Source: Bombyx mori (Eukaryota > Arthropoda > Insecta > Lepidoptera > Bombycidae). From it: 64,000 nucleotides of DNA. Shown here one piece after another: positions 25,289-40,200 of this stretch. Both the position numbers and the translations under genes were made by a program. The number at the start of each line of letters is the position of its first letter. Position 1 is the stretch's first letter. The notes under the pieces are model-generated. The model did no database searches and had not been told where the DNA came from. It worked only from the letters and a program-made list of their open reading frames with translations. The stretch is taken from assembly GCF_030269925.1 (NCBI RefSeq), contig NC_085121.1, positions 7,147,501 to 7,211,500 of the forward strand, given 5' to 3'.

Positions 25289-28200
25289 TTTTAATATAAC
25301 GGCCGTCTAGTGTAGTGGTAAGTGACATGGTCACTGCACAAGGGGGTCGCGGGTTCGAATCCCGCCAAGGGAAGATATTTGTATGATAAATATAAATGTC
25401 TTTTCCAGGGTTATGGATGTATATTAAATATATGTATGTGTATAATAAAAATCTTACATTTATATCCGTTATCTGGTACCTGTAACACAAGTTCTTTACG
25501 AGCTTATCACGGGACCAGTTAACGTGGCGTGATTGTTAGAATATTTATTTATTATTTATTTAATATTGCATTAATCGTTTAGTAATGAAATTTTTGCTTA
25601 TTTACTCTCAGCTTTTTTAATAAAAACGTGATTAGAGTAAGTACTCTTTCAAGTAAAACTTAAAGAATCTTACGACAATTTTATGAGTTCATTAACATTT
25701 TAAACTTTAATACTATTTTCAGGTTACGCGTATGCACCAAAACTCAATAAAACATTTAAATGCTTCAGTAAACACATTGTACTCGTAAACACAACCGTGA
25801 CTTCTAATTTAAATAAAGAACTTTAGTTCACAATAAATAGCCCCGTTGGTTTGTTTTAGTTTACCTAGACTCAAAATAAAGTCTATTTTAAGAGTAATAT
25901 ACCTACAAACTTCAAATCACTTGCCAATTGAAGAATGAAACTAAATATGTATTTACGATTACGTTGCCTAGCCCTTGGACCATTCAACTTATTGAACAAA
26001 TAAATAATGCAGGGGTACTACCGAGAGATCCCTGGCACGTCTCCATACGAATTAACCTCAATTGATAGAGTTGAGGAGGCGCTTTGCTGATTGAAGATAC
26101 TGAACTCAAAGTAGCAACGGTTATTATTTATGTAACTTGAACAAATATTTAGTTACGATGTGATGTTTTTTTTTTAATAAAGTTACGAAAATTACAAAGG
26201 GTACCTACTATGATTCTTCTTTATTTATCCATTCTCTTTGATATAATCGAACAAAGAAAAAAATCAGTCACGTTAATATTGATTGCAAAGATTGTATCAT
26301 TCGATTCGTTTGAAATCAACATTTAAAATGCGCATAATAAAATGCCTTATGCATTAGCAATAAGAAAACAATTAATACTATAAACATTTTATGTATTTGT
26401 AAATACGTACGAGAAATCGTTGGATATTAATTTGTATGGAACCTATTTTGGTGTAAATAGACTATAGCGTAAAAAGTATTCTTTTATTTGATCAATGTTA
26501 GAATTATAATGGATCCTGCTATTAGCTACCACAAATGGCGTAAATAGGACGTGAGCCGTTCGCGTCCTACTCCGAAGACGACTGCTCGTCACGACTGGCT
26601 GTATTATTTGTAAATACGTACGAGAAATCGTTGGATATTATTTTGTATGGAACCAATTTTGGTGTAAATAGACTATAGCGTAAAAAGTGTACTTTGCTTT
26701 GATCAATGTTAGAATTATAATGGATCCTGCTATTAGCTACCACAAATGGCGTAAATAGGACGTGAGCCGTTCGCGTCCTACTCCGAAGACGGCTAATCGT
26801 CACGACTGGCTGCCACCAGCGAACACAAACAAGGTACCTATGCTGTTGTACCCATGTGATTTATTGCTCCCATAAAGTCCCTTTTGGAACCAAATCGGAA
26901 ATGTCAATAAAAATTAAGTGCTCTGAACCAAGGTCGTCGCACGTTTACGGTAAATGTAATTTATAACATGTTTGAGTTTTCGTTCACGTCAAGAGTATTT
27001 AGATAGCGATGATTAGTCAAAGTTACTTCTTGAAGATAACTAAATACGGGCCAATATTGCATTTGATACCGGATTTAGCTCGGACGTGTGCCGATAAAAG
27101 TATAAAAACGTTATAAAACATGAAAATTGTTCCTTAAAGAATTCTTTGAAATCAGTAGGTACCTACGTGCATTTAATCGCGAAGATTACAAGGAAAAGGG
27201 GCAAGTTGTAACCATTAAACACATCAAACGAGATTAATATCAACGTTTGACCCCAAATAACACGCTCGCCTATAAACAGAATTTTCATACGACTGTGCGT
27301 TTGATGTTTGCTTTTATTGCTAGTTAACAGATGGGACAGAACGTACATACACTCCAAATAACTTACACTCCAAAGAACTTACACTCCAAAGATATTGACT
27401 TTCTCGAATGTTTTAAATTAGACATTCTAATGCAATAAGACATAATCACGATTATTTAATTCATATGCAGCTTTTAACAGATTACAAAATCACATTAGTT
27501 TAACATAGATTATAAATCGGCTGTGCCTATGAGTATTAGTTAAAAAAAACTGTTTTGTATGTACAGTTGTTGTTAAATAAGAACATAAATAGAAGAAATC
27601 AAAGCATATTCCTAGGTCTACAGTTTAGGGCCTATTTAGTTCCATTGTCACGTTAGCTACACGTTCTTTTTCGTTTACTTCATTCTAAAAGAGGCCCGAG
27701 GCTCACAATAACTGAGGCCTTAGGAGTGACAACTACTTTGGACAGACTCGGGGAGACTAGATATGTGGACATTTGTCTGTTGACACGAACTTATTTAGAA
27801 AAAGTGGCTTATACATTGTTTTGGACTCTGCCCGATAGAAAAAAAACTGAGGTATAGACATCCAGACTGATATGCCAGACGTAGCATTTTGTAAAATACA
27901 TAATTGTTTGAGATTTCCTTTCCTCTATAGTTTGAGCGAATGCATTCAATAATTCCCGAACCTGGTGCTTTGGGGACGCTGTGTTGTTTACCCCTAAATT
28001 ATCAAGGCCCGAATATTGACAAAACAAAATGCCAGCAATAGACGGTTTCCCATTTTTTGTTTTGCATTTTGTTTATATGTGTATGACAATGTTATGTTCC
28101 AAATGTATATATACATATTTCTCAAAAACTTTATTATTATTTAAAACCAAATACTGACACAAAAGACTAACAACACAAAAGTCTAAGGACTCGAGTAAGA

Positions 28201-31200
28201 TTTTACTATAAAGGGACTAGTGACTTAAAAAAAAGGGACCAAGGTACCTGCTCTCTATAAATTTGTAAAATATATTTTCAAACGTAGCGAAATTTGTATA
28301 TAACGCAAAAGTTTATCTAAAGACTATTCCAATAAACGGAATTTAAGAATTTATTAATAAAATATATCAAATTTAATAACATATGAAAGGCTGATCCATA
28401 TTATGTTCATAAGGGCTTTCCAATTCAAACAGCGCGTTGAAAAAAAAATGAAGCAAATTAAATTACTGATATAATATTATTTTTTAAATTATCAACAAAT
28501 CGATCTATTGCTTCTTTATTGATAAACAAAATGCTTACAAAGTTACTACACCCGGATGGATTGGTAACAGACTACAAAGATAATAAAACATGTTCCATCG
28601 CATACTACTACAAAAAAAAAATATATGACAAAAACCACATATCACCATTGTAAATGAAAACCGAACTCGCACATAATGCACAAACACAAACGCAAACACA
28701 TTTTTTTTTCAGGTAACAAAACTGTTTTATTCACCAACTATTTGTTTTGGTCTAATGTTTTAACGCGCACACGACAGTGGCACGAATGCGAGCGTCCTCA
28801 CTCCAACGGCGTTCAATATCTACTGCAGCTGGTGGCTAGTGAATAGTGTTGTGCACTGTTTTGTAGTGTAGCAGTGACTATAGTGGTCCGATTTTAACTT
28901 CTGGGGTTCAGTTCAGTAGTCTTACTAACCAATCGTGTCGCATGTCGCTCGTGTTATAATGTAGTGAATATAAAATGAGTCACGGAACCCTAAAATCCCG
29001 GATCAAACTTTAATGTAATGTACGCGCGTTTTACTAAGAAGGGGAAAGGTAAAACTCGTTATTTTTGGGGTTTGGGAATCAATCAAGATTGTTAAAGATT
29101 GGAAGTTATTGATTGTAAAGACGGGAACACTTATGCCTGCAAGATGATTCCAAACAGGTTGAATGTAAATCTATGGAGAATACCGATACTAGATAATGAT
29201 AGCAATGATAATGATAATAGTTCATAGGATTAATTAGAAGACATAAATATTTTACATGCGTCTTTATACTTAAATAGTGACATCAATGATAAAGACATAG
29301 AAGCCACATAAGCGGGTCGTGGATATATTATCGTTCACGAGACACTTGTTGCGCAAGTGTAGCCACTTCATAGGATTTATGGGACGCGGGATCGAGTTAC
29401 ATTTTTGATAACGTCTCTAAGCGCACGAAGGTTTGTAATGTTTGAACAAGAGAAGCACAAACAAACCACAATGGGTTTTATTATCATTATGAAATTTTGA
29501 AGAATTTAACTTTGTCTTATTTTAAGTCAGGTAAGACAAGTAGTCAGTGTCGTGAATTATGAACTCATAATACGTATACACACACATATACAACACTATC
29601 ATCATAGATAGCACAAAAAATACATAATAATATGTATTGTGTTTAAATGTCATTTTTGGTACATTTTCGTATTATTATCGTGCCGTGTGTATTATAACGT
29701 ATTCAATTTATATTCCCACTAAAAGGTCACAATAAACTGACATTTAAATTCGTTAATTTTATTAATAAAAAAAAGAAATAAAACGAAACTACAATCCACA
29801 GAGATCCGTATCTGATTAGATGATACGAAAATTCATAAATTCATAAATTAATTTATGTTTTTTTGCGTTTATAAACGAAAATTTTAAGGTAAGATTAAAT
29901 TGCGAATACATTCGATACACAATAATTACGAATACATACATTTATTTGGGTTACGAGAGCACGACAAAAGTCTTAAAAGTTTTTTTTTGTATTTCAAATT
30001 ATGTGATGACTTATATGTTCGACAGACAGTGATTGTGGTTGATTTACATTCATCAGTGTGCTTAGTGCGAGTTTTTTAACGTTCTCGATAGCGTAAAAGT
30101 TAAGTGAAATTTGTATGGAGTTGGAACGTTCGTTTACGTTTGCCGTTAGGGACGCTGTTTCAACTTCATACAAATTTGTTACTTTTACCCTATCGAGAAC
30201 GTTAAAAAACTCACTTTTTTCCCTACCTATGCTGATAGCCTTGAGAGGCTATTTCAGCTTCGCCCTAACATGTAGGTGAGCTTCGCAGAATCTACCACCG
30301 GATCGTAAACGCGACCCACTGAGAAGATGCGGCGAGAAACTCAGTGGGCTGTGTCTGCGGGTTAATTCGCTCGTCGAGCCCTTCATCGCAAGCGACTGGT
30401 TCGACGAGGACGGTGAATAAACTCACACTAAGCACACAGTACCGGCATCGTTTATTCTTCGTATAAATACGTGGGGGAATGCTCCTTAATTACGAATGTT
30501 TACGAACGATAAAATGTATTTAACGTGACGAACGCCGATCAAAAGTGTTAAGCACAACGCTTCGGGGAAACACACGGAGCCCTGCGGTTGGTCCGTCACA
30601 AACAATCACAACAAACAATAAAGACGCAAGAACAGAGATGACTTTCGAGTCTGGCGTTGAATTATTTATGGCCGCATTGACCGACAGTCAATTAGTTGAG
30701 CAGGAGACAAAAAAAAATATCCAGAACAATGTCATTGAAATCCTCGTCTCCTGTTTGATTCAAGATAATCGTTGTTTAGTTTTTTTTTGTTAAATGAACT
30801 GAGTCTTACTTTACACAACACTATGACCCGACAAATGTTATTCTGTCCAAATGTTTATTCCCGGAAAATTCAAACTCAAAATCTTCGCAGCCTCTTAAAT
30901 TTTTCTTTGGGGTTTTTAGGGTGAGCCTTTCATCTCACCTATCGGTCCTAGAGTAGTCAGAATAGCCCCTTACGTTACCAGCGGATAGGTAGGAAACTTT
31001 ATTTCCGGAGTCATAGCTGGGATTCGAATGGGAATCTCATCATCTTTGTCATAACGCCGAGTACTCTTCCATTAAAATCTATTTGAAATTAGTTATAGTT
31101 TTATTTCATTTAAAATATGTATCAGGGGAATACATAAATTCTTATCTAATTATCTTGCATTCATCTTAATGTTTTATATGACCTGGAACTTAATAAACCT

Positions 31201-34200
31201 GGAAGTATAATAGCGTATATATTGAACACCCATTTATTGCCTTGTATATTTTAAAAACAGTACTATTGAAGAACTCATGTTTGACATATGCCATTTGACC
31301 CAGGCTGCCTCATTCGTATGCACATACTTATCAGTTCGACATCAACGAGTCCAAGACTGAAGTTGTCACACGCCATATTTGTTCGTGTTCAAAGCTCTTT
31401 GTCATGTCACTTTAGGTACGTAGGTACATACGTCGACAAGTTACAAAATATGTAGTAGCGGTACTTTATGTCATTCCTTACGATTGTTTATATTCAAATT
31501 AAAGTTATAATTAATTTTATATTCAAATTTAAAGTATACTTTTTAAAAGTGAGTGAATCATTTGTTTGTGTACTTCCTTCCAAAAACAAAACGATGAGGC
31601 GGCTAAAAAGTATGTGTTCCATTCAGTTCAAGCATATTCAACAAAAAAAAAAAAACTCAAAAGAGACGTTCGTTTTAAAACAAAAAAGATAAGGGCTTAA
31701 GTGTTCATTTAAGACGTGTTCTCATTAACGATATCGTCATTGGTTCACATAACTGTAATTTATAATAATGTCGTTCCAAATATCCCGGCGTTCATAAACC
31801 CTGTCGCATGGTTCGCGTGAAACAGCATCTACAGATACAGCGCTCTCAGTAGCAGTTGGCATTTGGCATACATTCCTAACACCCGATATGGCTAGACGGA
31901 CCTTCGATATTATATTGATCCTACGTGTGACTTCTCTGAACTTGCTCACTTTATAGTTCGTGGTTTTAGATTATAGTTCGATAAACAGGGTTGATAGGTC
32001 AATGTGTACTCAGTTCAATTTAATAACCCGTATTACTGACAACGCTAAGTTCATTTTTAAATCAGCAACTACAACAAACAAAATTGACGGTTTTATTGTA
32101 TCGGTAAAACAATCTTTCTCACAGTAGGCGATGTTGATTAACTGTAGATAGAGTTACAATGTCAAACAAATTTAAGGCATCTAAGAGCCAATGAACACGT
32201 GACTTTGACATGTACGGTAGTAAAGATGTTTCTTTCAAAATATCGTATATATTACATTACTTTGGTTGATGTTCTTACTGACAAAAAGTTATTGACAAAT
32301 ACTGATTCAGTTCAATGAATTTCAGAATACGTCTTATAATATACCTATCTACTGAGGCATTGGTTGGATATTTTAGCGTAGGAACTTGTAAAACTTTATT
32401 TCCTTTATTGCATCGGCATGATGAGGTTCTACTGACCACGGCGGGAATACTTGAAAGATTAAGATTCTTTCTATTACCTCGTGATAAGTACTTACCGGAG
32501 CCCATAGGCATCAACGACTTAAATAAATTGTAACACAGCAATAACAACACAATTGTGCCAAAACAAAGAAAGGTCGTGATTAAGAGGTATCAGGGATTGG
32601 ATCGGAATCGCCTCTGCCAGCCAGAGCAGCTGTTTTGCTTGTAGAATCATAAAATGCGTCTATACGGGACGTCTATACCGGTATACTATACCGGATAGGT
32701 ACAATTATTCTAAGAAAACATGTACTCAGTTCGTATTAACAAAAGAACATCGAAGAACAAAAATTAAACTCGCAAAAAATATAATTTACTATACACGCAC
32801 GGATAGGTACCGAAATATTTCTGCCGCGGAGAAGGCATGAAGGGCGGTATAGTTTTATCTATACTAATATACTTATATAAATCTACAGTGGTTTTTACGG
32901 ATGTTCCGTTATAACTACTGAACCATGCATCCGATTGACTTGAAACTTGGTATCCATGTAGAAAATACATGTACTTAATGGATAGGCTAATATTTATATG
33001 AGTGTTGGACTCCCTAATAATAATGACAATAAATAATAATGTTGTTTTAAATGCCCAGCGAAACGGGCGAGTACGTTTAGTATACTATATAACTAAGCTT
33101 CGACTACATGTGTCAAGATCGGAGACACCATTCCTCGTTATATCTATGTTTTTCGTTAGAATCAGTTGGATTGCAAGATCGTTTGCTGAAATGAAACAAA
33201 AAAAAATGCATTGGATCGCGGCAGAAATAGACAGGTCGGTGAACCCCAAAGCGGACATACCTATTAACAAATTGTTAAAGAAATTACAAAGATAAAAATA
33301 CTTATTAGTAAGAAATAGATTATCATAAAAGCGAATGTTACTTACGTTTGTCGTTAGTTGTGTGGTCAGCGTGTGCACTTTATCTTTTGCGTCAGCTAGT
33401 TCTCTTCTTAATTTCCGTACCTATAATAATGAAATATGTACAGAAACTGGCTTAATCTATAACTATAATTACTTTTATGGTTTAATCTTGGGTTTTTCTT
33501 TTTGCCATTATATTATTTACGACATCTAGAATGCTTTATAGCTTATGTGGCCATGGAGGGATAGGGTATTCTCGATTCGCCGACATTTTAAAATTGTGTT
33601 AGCTAATCTGTTCAAATGTCAGTAGTTCTAATTATTATATCTACAATTCGCGAAATTCGAACAAAACTGCCTATATTTTTCTGTTTTATAAGTACTAATC
33701 TTTGGTTAAAAAAACTATCTTTTTTTTCCTACCTATGCTGACAGCCTTGAGAGGCTATTTCAGCTTCACCTTACGTATGTAGGGGGCTCAAGCCGGAGTG
33801 TTGCTAACACTGACCCTAGCAAGAGCAGTGCTTCGCAGAATCTACCACTGGATCGGAAACGCGACCCACTGAGAAGATCCGGCGAGAAACTCAGTGGGCT
33901 AAAACGATCAATTGCAATTGCAACTATCTATTGTCAAAAGGAGAAACAGTAGTCACTGCTAACGGCACTTAGCTGTGGATATCCATATGAAGATATAACC
34001 TAACGACGGGTGACGTTAAGCATGGGCCGGTCGTAAAAGTCATGCCAAATCCCCTAAAGCCCCTATGCAGCGTGATAAGAGAACATACCGCGACGACCCC
34101 ACATAATTCGAAACAACGACAATAAGAAGAAGAAATGCTTTTCCTTTTCTGTTCGTTAGGCAGACATTTGCTTTCTATTTGTTATATAACGCGAACACGG

Positions 34201-37200
34201 TTTTATTTAAGGGCATTATTTAGAATTTTTATTTACATTACATACTGTAAATACATACAAACGAGGGTATTTCATTGAAAATATTTACCCTATAAAATAG
34301 AGATTTTTTTTCATAGATGGGTGGACGAGCTCAAAGCCCACCTGGTGTTAAGTGGTTACCGGAGCCCATAGACATCTACAACGTAAATGCCGCCACCCAC
34401 CTTGAGATATAAGTTCTCTGCGGCTGCCCCACCCTTCAAACCGAAACGCATTACTGCTTCACGACAGAAATAGGCAGAGCGGTGGTACCTACCCGTGCGG
34501 ACTCTTAAGAGGTACCACCAGTAAACTACAGACAGTAAATTATGTAATTAATATAGTAATAATTGGGTTGATTACTAACTTTCACATTACGTACCTCGTG
34601 TGCGTGCCTCTCATCGGCGCCAGCGCCAGCGGCAAGTGACGAAGCAGTCGAAACTAATGATGCAGTCGAACCATGAACTAAACAAATAAAAACTCATTAT
34701 TGCGATATTCAAACGTAATCTCACTTGCTTTTCTAATATTCATAAGTTTTTTTTTTTTTATTGCTTAGATGGGTGGACGAGCTCACAGCCCACCTGATAT
34801 TAAGTGGTTACTGGAGCCCATAGACATCTACAACGTAAATGCGCCACCCACCTTGAGATATAAGTTCTAAGGTCTCAGTATAGTTACAACGGCTGCCCCA
34901 CCCTTCAAACCGAAACGCATTACTGCTTCACGGCAGAAATAGGCGGGGCGGTGGTACCTACCCGTGCGGACTCATAAGAGGTCCTACCACCAGTAAATAT
35001 ATACGAGTAGAAAAGCAACTGAGATTACTAATACATATAAAAATAGAAAATAATAAAAATATAATATGAAAATAGAAAATTATCAATATTCTAATTTTCA
35101 AAATTTTTGATGTACAAGGGCATCGTCCATGTTAATAGTGGATTAGGTAATATAATTGTTTAATGTTTATTGCATTATTTATAATTAGATAATGACCGAG
35201 CTTTGCTCGGTAATTTTTTTTTTTGATAAATTGAGATTTTTAGAAATTATGTATATTTAAATACGAATTACATATTGATAAAATGATGAAATATGAATAA
35301 TATTTTTCGATTTTACCGGGGTTCGACGAGGACGGTGACCTGTGCTTGTGGTACCTAAAAGCACCGTTAATGGATAGGGAGGATCCGTAATGAATTTCAA
35401 GTTTAGGAGTTGATGTAGATATATAGTACTAAACGTTATGGATTTAAAAGTAAAAAAAATCTTAGATACAAAATCGTTCTTTTTTTTATTAAAAATACTT
35501 TATTTATATAACATAAAACATACTAAAAAAAAACAAAAATTGAAGTGTTGGTAGATAGTAAAGAAAAGGGTTATTATAAACGTAATATAAATTTATAACA
35601 ATACTACGAGACAGAATTCCTCTGAGAATCTAGTCATTAGAGATTATATTAGAATTAAGTATTGCCACAACATCCCAATATAATTTTTATTTTTGCCCAT
35701 TTTATCAAAATCTCTATAAAATAACATGAACAAAAGACGCATCCGGCTTGTCCCCAATAATTGAAACACTATATTAAATTTTATCTTGTTATTACCATTG
35801 AATTACGATGCTTAACCATAACCATATACCACATGTTGGCAGTTGTAGAGTTGCATCAGAACATCTGCTTCATGTGTGATAGTTATGATGCGCGACAATT
35901 CATTTTATACGACAGTTATGTTTTGGATAATATATATTTATATATATTTAATATATATTTACTGGTGGTAGGACCTCTTGTGAGTCCGCACGGGTAGGTA
36001 CCACCGCCCTGCCTATTTCTGCCGTGAAGCAGTAATGCGTTTCGGTTTGAAGGGTGGAGCAGCCGTTGTAACTATACTGAGATCTTAGAACTTATATCTC
36101 AAGGTGGGTGGCGCATTTACGTTGTAGATGTCCATGGGCTCCAGTAACCACTTAACACCAGGTGGGCTGTGTGCTCGTCCAACCATCTAAACAAAAAAAA
36201 AAAAAACACTGTGTAGGTGATTCCTTATACGGTTTATTAGAATCTGAAAATTGTTTCCGTAAGTCGAAGATTAATGGAAGAATAAATAGATTTGAAATCC
36301 ATTTAATAATATTTTTGTAATACAACACAATCTAAAATGTGTTTTAGCTTCTATTGTTTATGGGTTACTATCATTTTGCTAGCACCGTTCGTTTTGTTGC
36401 CAAGTGCAATTACTGTTCACTCGATAAATATAAGCTGTGACTTGAATGGCCTCAATTCATATTATAATCCTATTAAATAAGTAGGCGGATCATTTTTGGA
36501 TGTATCATAGATGTATCATTTTATAGAACCATTACGAATAACGCTGCCAATATGTATTTTGGGATCTAAATGCTCAGGCAGATATGACTTCGCAGGCTAA
36601 ATTGAGCTAGTTTGCTTGGTAGATTTATTGATACACACCCGGCCGAGCTTACACATACAGCTTTGTGTGAAGTGGATAAGAGTTATGGTAGGTGAGGATT
36701 AGTATTCTACCGGCAAGTTTATCGTAATTAGGACTCTTTATAGTTTATAGGAATGTGAAAAGATCAAGAGTCATGCGTTCATGGAAACAAATTCTGCACT
36801 GCTATTGATAGTCTTGTTAATATACCTATACTAAGAATCGCCCAATGATCCAAAAGCGACCATAATTACTAACACTTTTAAGATTTAAATTAATTTTACA
36901 CGCTATCTACTTATTTTTTATTGGTATTTAGAGAATAATTTTTTTTATTCATAAACACTACGGCTAATCTAAAAAAAAAAACGGGCGACAATTAGAAGAG
37001 AAGATTGTACCTATAGGTAGCCGTTTTGACTTTGCCTATTTCATTAATATTATGAAAACGGTGCACTCTAAATCGGCTAAGATAGAAATTTCGACCTTGA
37101 CAATCAGGATTGAGTAAAATATACATGGAGGAGATATGGTTTGTCGTTTAATAAGACATGTGTGTTAATAAGACATTTGTCCTTTAATACGAAATGTATT

Positions 37201-40200
37201 ATAAGATCTTATTCGATTAAAATCTGTCTTAGCAACATATCCACGTACGACCGTGGCTTCATCGAGTTAACTACTACATTAGCATAGCAAATCTTTCTTC
37301 TATTAAAACTTATTCCTCATGTTTTGAGATGGGCGGTATGCGGAATTACTCCATAGTGCAATCAAAATCAGGGCTCACCATCATCGTTCTTCTTGGGATA
37401 GTGATGCGAGTGCCTCGGCGTATGCAACACGTTAGCAGGCTGATGTGTGGGACTGAGTGCTGATCTTGGAGACGGCGAAGGTGGTTCCGAGACGCCGTAG
37501 CTTAGACCTGATCAATTTGTGACGTACGAAATATATTTAATGTTGCTTTTGCGGTTTAATCTCGTTATAAAGAGTCAATGCGGGATTTCTTATATCGCAA
37601 GGATGTGTTAAATGGTCGCCAGAGTCCATAAAGACAACAACGCAAATGCCCTTCCCCCAATCTTTTTACAGTACAACGGCTGCACCGCCTTTCAAACCGA
37701 AACGCATTACTGATTCAGGGCGCTGGTAGGTACCTACCCGTGCGGGCTCTCAAGACGCCCTCCCCTCAATAAAGAGATCAAACCGTGAAAAGAAGTTTTA
37801 TATAGTCTTTTGTGTTTGCTACTCGAGAAAACCGAAAACTCTTTTTAATATATTTACGTGTGGAACAGAATTATCGAGTACAGTAGCTCTCCTGTTTTCC
37901 AAAGATTTAAAGTTAAAATGATATTTTGAATACGTGCGATTCCAAATATACATTTTTTTTGTCTTTTTTGTTTTTGAATGACACCTAATTTGTCTTCCTA
38001 GGTGTCTTTCTGCTAATTATAATATTTATTGCGTCATGAGGTCATTATTTAGAATAAATAATTTAATTAATAAACTAAATCAATCAAAGCCATTTTATTA
38101 CAGAATGATAAAAAGGCCCCATAATTCATCTTAATAAAAAAGGCTAATTAATAATATTAAAAAGAGAATTCGGGTTCTTTTCGGCTGAACGTCACCTTCA
38201 GTCTCTTCCAGTGCTTTCAATCCTTTAACTGGGTTTTCCAGTGCCTAATTTATGTCTGTTTTCACAATTTTATCCATGCATTAATTAAGTGCTTGGCCTA
38301 TGGTTCAACGTTTCGAAGTAAATATTGGAAAATTAGCTCAGCTTGAACGCTAGATGTCACTATAAGCGTTTCACATTCAGTTTCAACTCTTACGTATAGA
38401 TGGCACTGTTGGAATATTTAGTATCGCATGTGTGCATTTTGAATTCTACATTAAGTGATGTGATGAACAACATTAAAATGACGTGCAATTTAGATATTCT
38501 AAACATTTTTAAAGGCACTCTATCTCTTTCCGTGGGCTTCGTGAATGACGATACAGGGATTCGCTGTATAATAACAGCAGTGTTCTCAGAGTACTATATA
38601 ATATATTCCGATTGCACTGGGAATAATTCGGACAGTCTGAGACCGCACGTCTACCACAATCACACGCTTAGTTCCAGAAGAATGGAGAACTTATCTATCC
38701 ATATTATAATAGTAAAAACAATAATTTACCTTGTCCAGACGGTCCATATTGCACCGGCAAACAATAATACGGTTCATAATCACTTTCCGATGATCTTTGA
38801 AGCATCGATGGATATAATTTCTCAGATTTCGTTGACCTGCAATTCGCTTACAATTACTTTCCAAATATAAACAATATTACTGTTGATTTCATTAAAAAAT
38901 CATTTTGAGTAAACAATACAGATTTAACTCAAATAAATATACGAATGATACTTAAAATGTGGATTAATGCAAGATTGGATTTTCTTTCCGAAATTGTTAA
39001 GTGCAGTTTATTAAATTTAATGATTTCAAACTTAACGTAAGAATGATTTTACGATTCCGAGTATCCAGTTTTATTATGAAAGTATTACAGTTTATTTACG
39101 TAAGCAAAGCGTATCATCGTTTCAAATTAACTAATGGCAAAATGGGTGGAAAACGACTGTGTATCCTTTTTCAATTTTATATCTCAAACACGGACGATAC
39201 ATTTCAACGATCTCTACAGCCTTGTTGGACTAGGCGAGTATTTTAGTCGAGTACCGAGTAATTTAGTGGCTAAACTACTCGCTACTCGCCCGAAAAAATA
39301 GAACAAAATGGATTGACTTGACTAAATTATTTACTAACCTTCTCGACTAAATTTTTGGTGCACAGACACATTTAGCTACTAAATTACTCGGTACTCGACT
39401 AAAATACTCGCCTAGTCCGAACAAGGCTTAAGAGTATTCAAAATGGATAACTACATTATATGTTGATTTTCAAGATTATTCGTATGTGATTCAAATGAAG
39501 TTTAGCTGCTGACATGAAGCCGTGCCGTATGGAACCATGCAATATATTATTATGCTCGTTGAAGCGTGCCACTTCGAAGCAAAAACACCGACAAACGAGC
39601 GTCTGGTGGCATACCTTGGAAACGTCCTATCTCTCAGATAGCTAAAAATTTTACGAAAATATATAATAAAACCCAATTTCATACATTTTACATAATACTT
39701 GTATACATTTAGATAGAACAACAAACGTATGTATAAATCTGAAAATATAATATATAATATTATTTACATCCAATTAATAAGCGACACAGGGAATCACACA
39801 AATAAAAATGTTATATGCAATGTATGAATTGTGAGTACGGTGAGCTCAATTTAGTTGCAAATAAGATTATCCCTACATTGATAAATTTCCATAATTCCAC
39901 CAATTATCTGGTTACAACAGAAAATCAGTTTAGCGTTCTTTTTACAAATTAATACGAGGTTTTCCTTAGATAATGATCTGGCACTAATCAATTAATATAA
40001 CGTCACTTAATTGCGAGTACATAATTTATTTATTTTTGTTTTTTTTTAACGAATTACTTTAGTATACAATGCCACTCTATTACCACTCTACTTTAAATTC
40101 CATTAATTTAAATATCACTGAACCAGTGCAACTTTGAAAAGTCACACAACATCAATTTTGACCAACACCAAAAAAACGTAGCATATCAAAACCGAAAACC

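Larger units (their letters stand above)
15435..33345 (-). other. sick intron between E13 and the alternative first exon
   Basis: AT-rich, 17.9 kb. Listed repeats occupy parts of it. Unassigned stretches include 15435-16874, 18135-20952, 22292-23517, 23764-25150, 25563-26393, 26814-30055 and 30438-32857. Minor TE-like debris lies at about 17150-17200 (like the MITE end at 30056), 18413-18640 (ends caatcggatgaatggctta) and 30890-31075. A GC-richer stretch is noted at 28740-28990. I found no further exon. Confidence 0.7.
33421..34594 (-). other. sick intron E12-E13
   Basis: Contains a family C copy (33720-33900) and a family A copy (34304-34523); the remaining 33421-33719 and 33901-34303 show nothing assignable. 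Confidence 0.8.
34678..38729 (-). other. sick intron E11-E12
   Basis: Holds two complete and one decayed family A copies and a family C scrap; 34996-35318, 36207-37604 and 37770-38729 are AT-rich with nothing recognisable. Confidence 0.78.

Noticed and set aside
25301..25372. Intact tRNA gene
   Set aside because: A and B boxes are present, but acceptor strands do not pair and no proper anticodon arm forms; it is the head of a SINE.
30545..30793. 82-codon plus-strand open frame with FESGVELFMAALTDSQLVEQ
   Set aside because: Composition is plausible for coding, but I do not recognise it and found no flanking exon, so it is not called.
38400..38870. 156-codon plus-strand open frame
   Set aside because: It overlaps E11 antisense; the minus strand carries a clear navigator motif with splice sites, and the plus frame has no recognisable feature.
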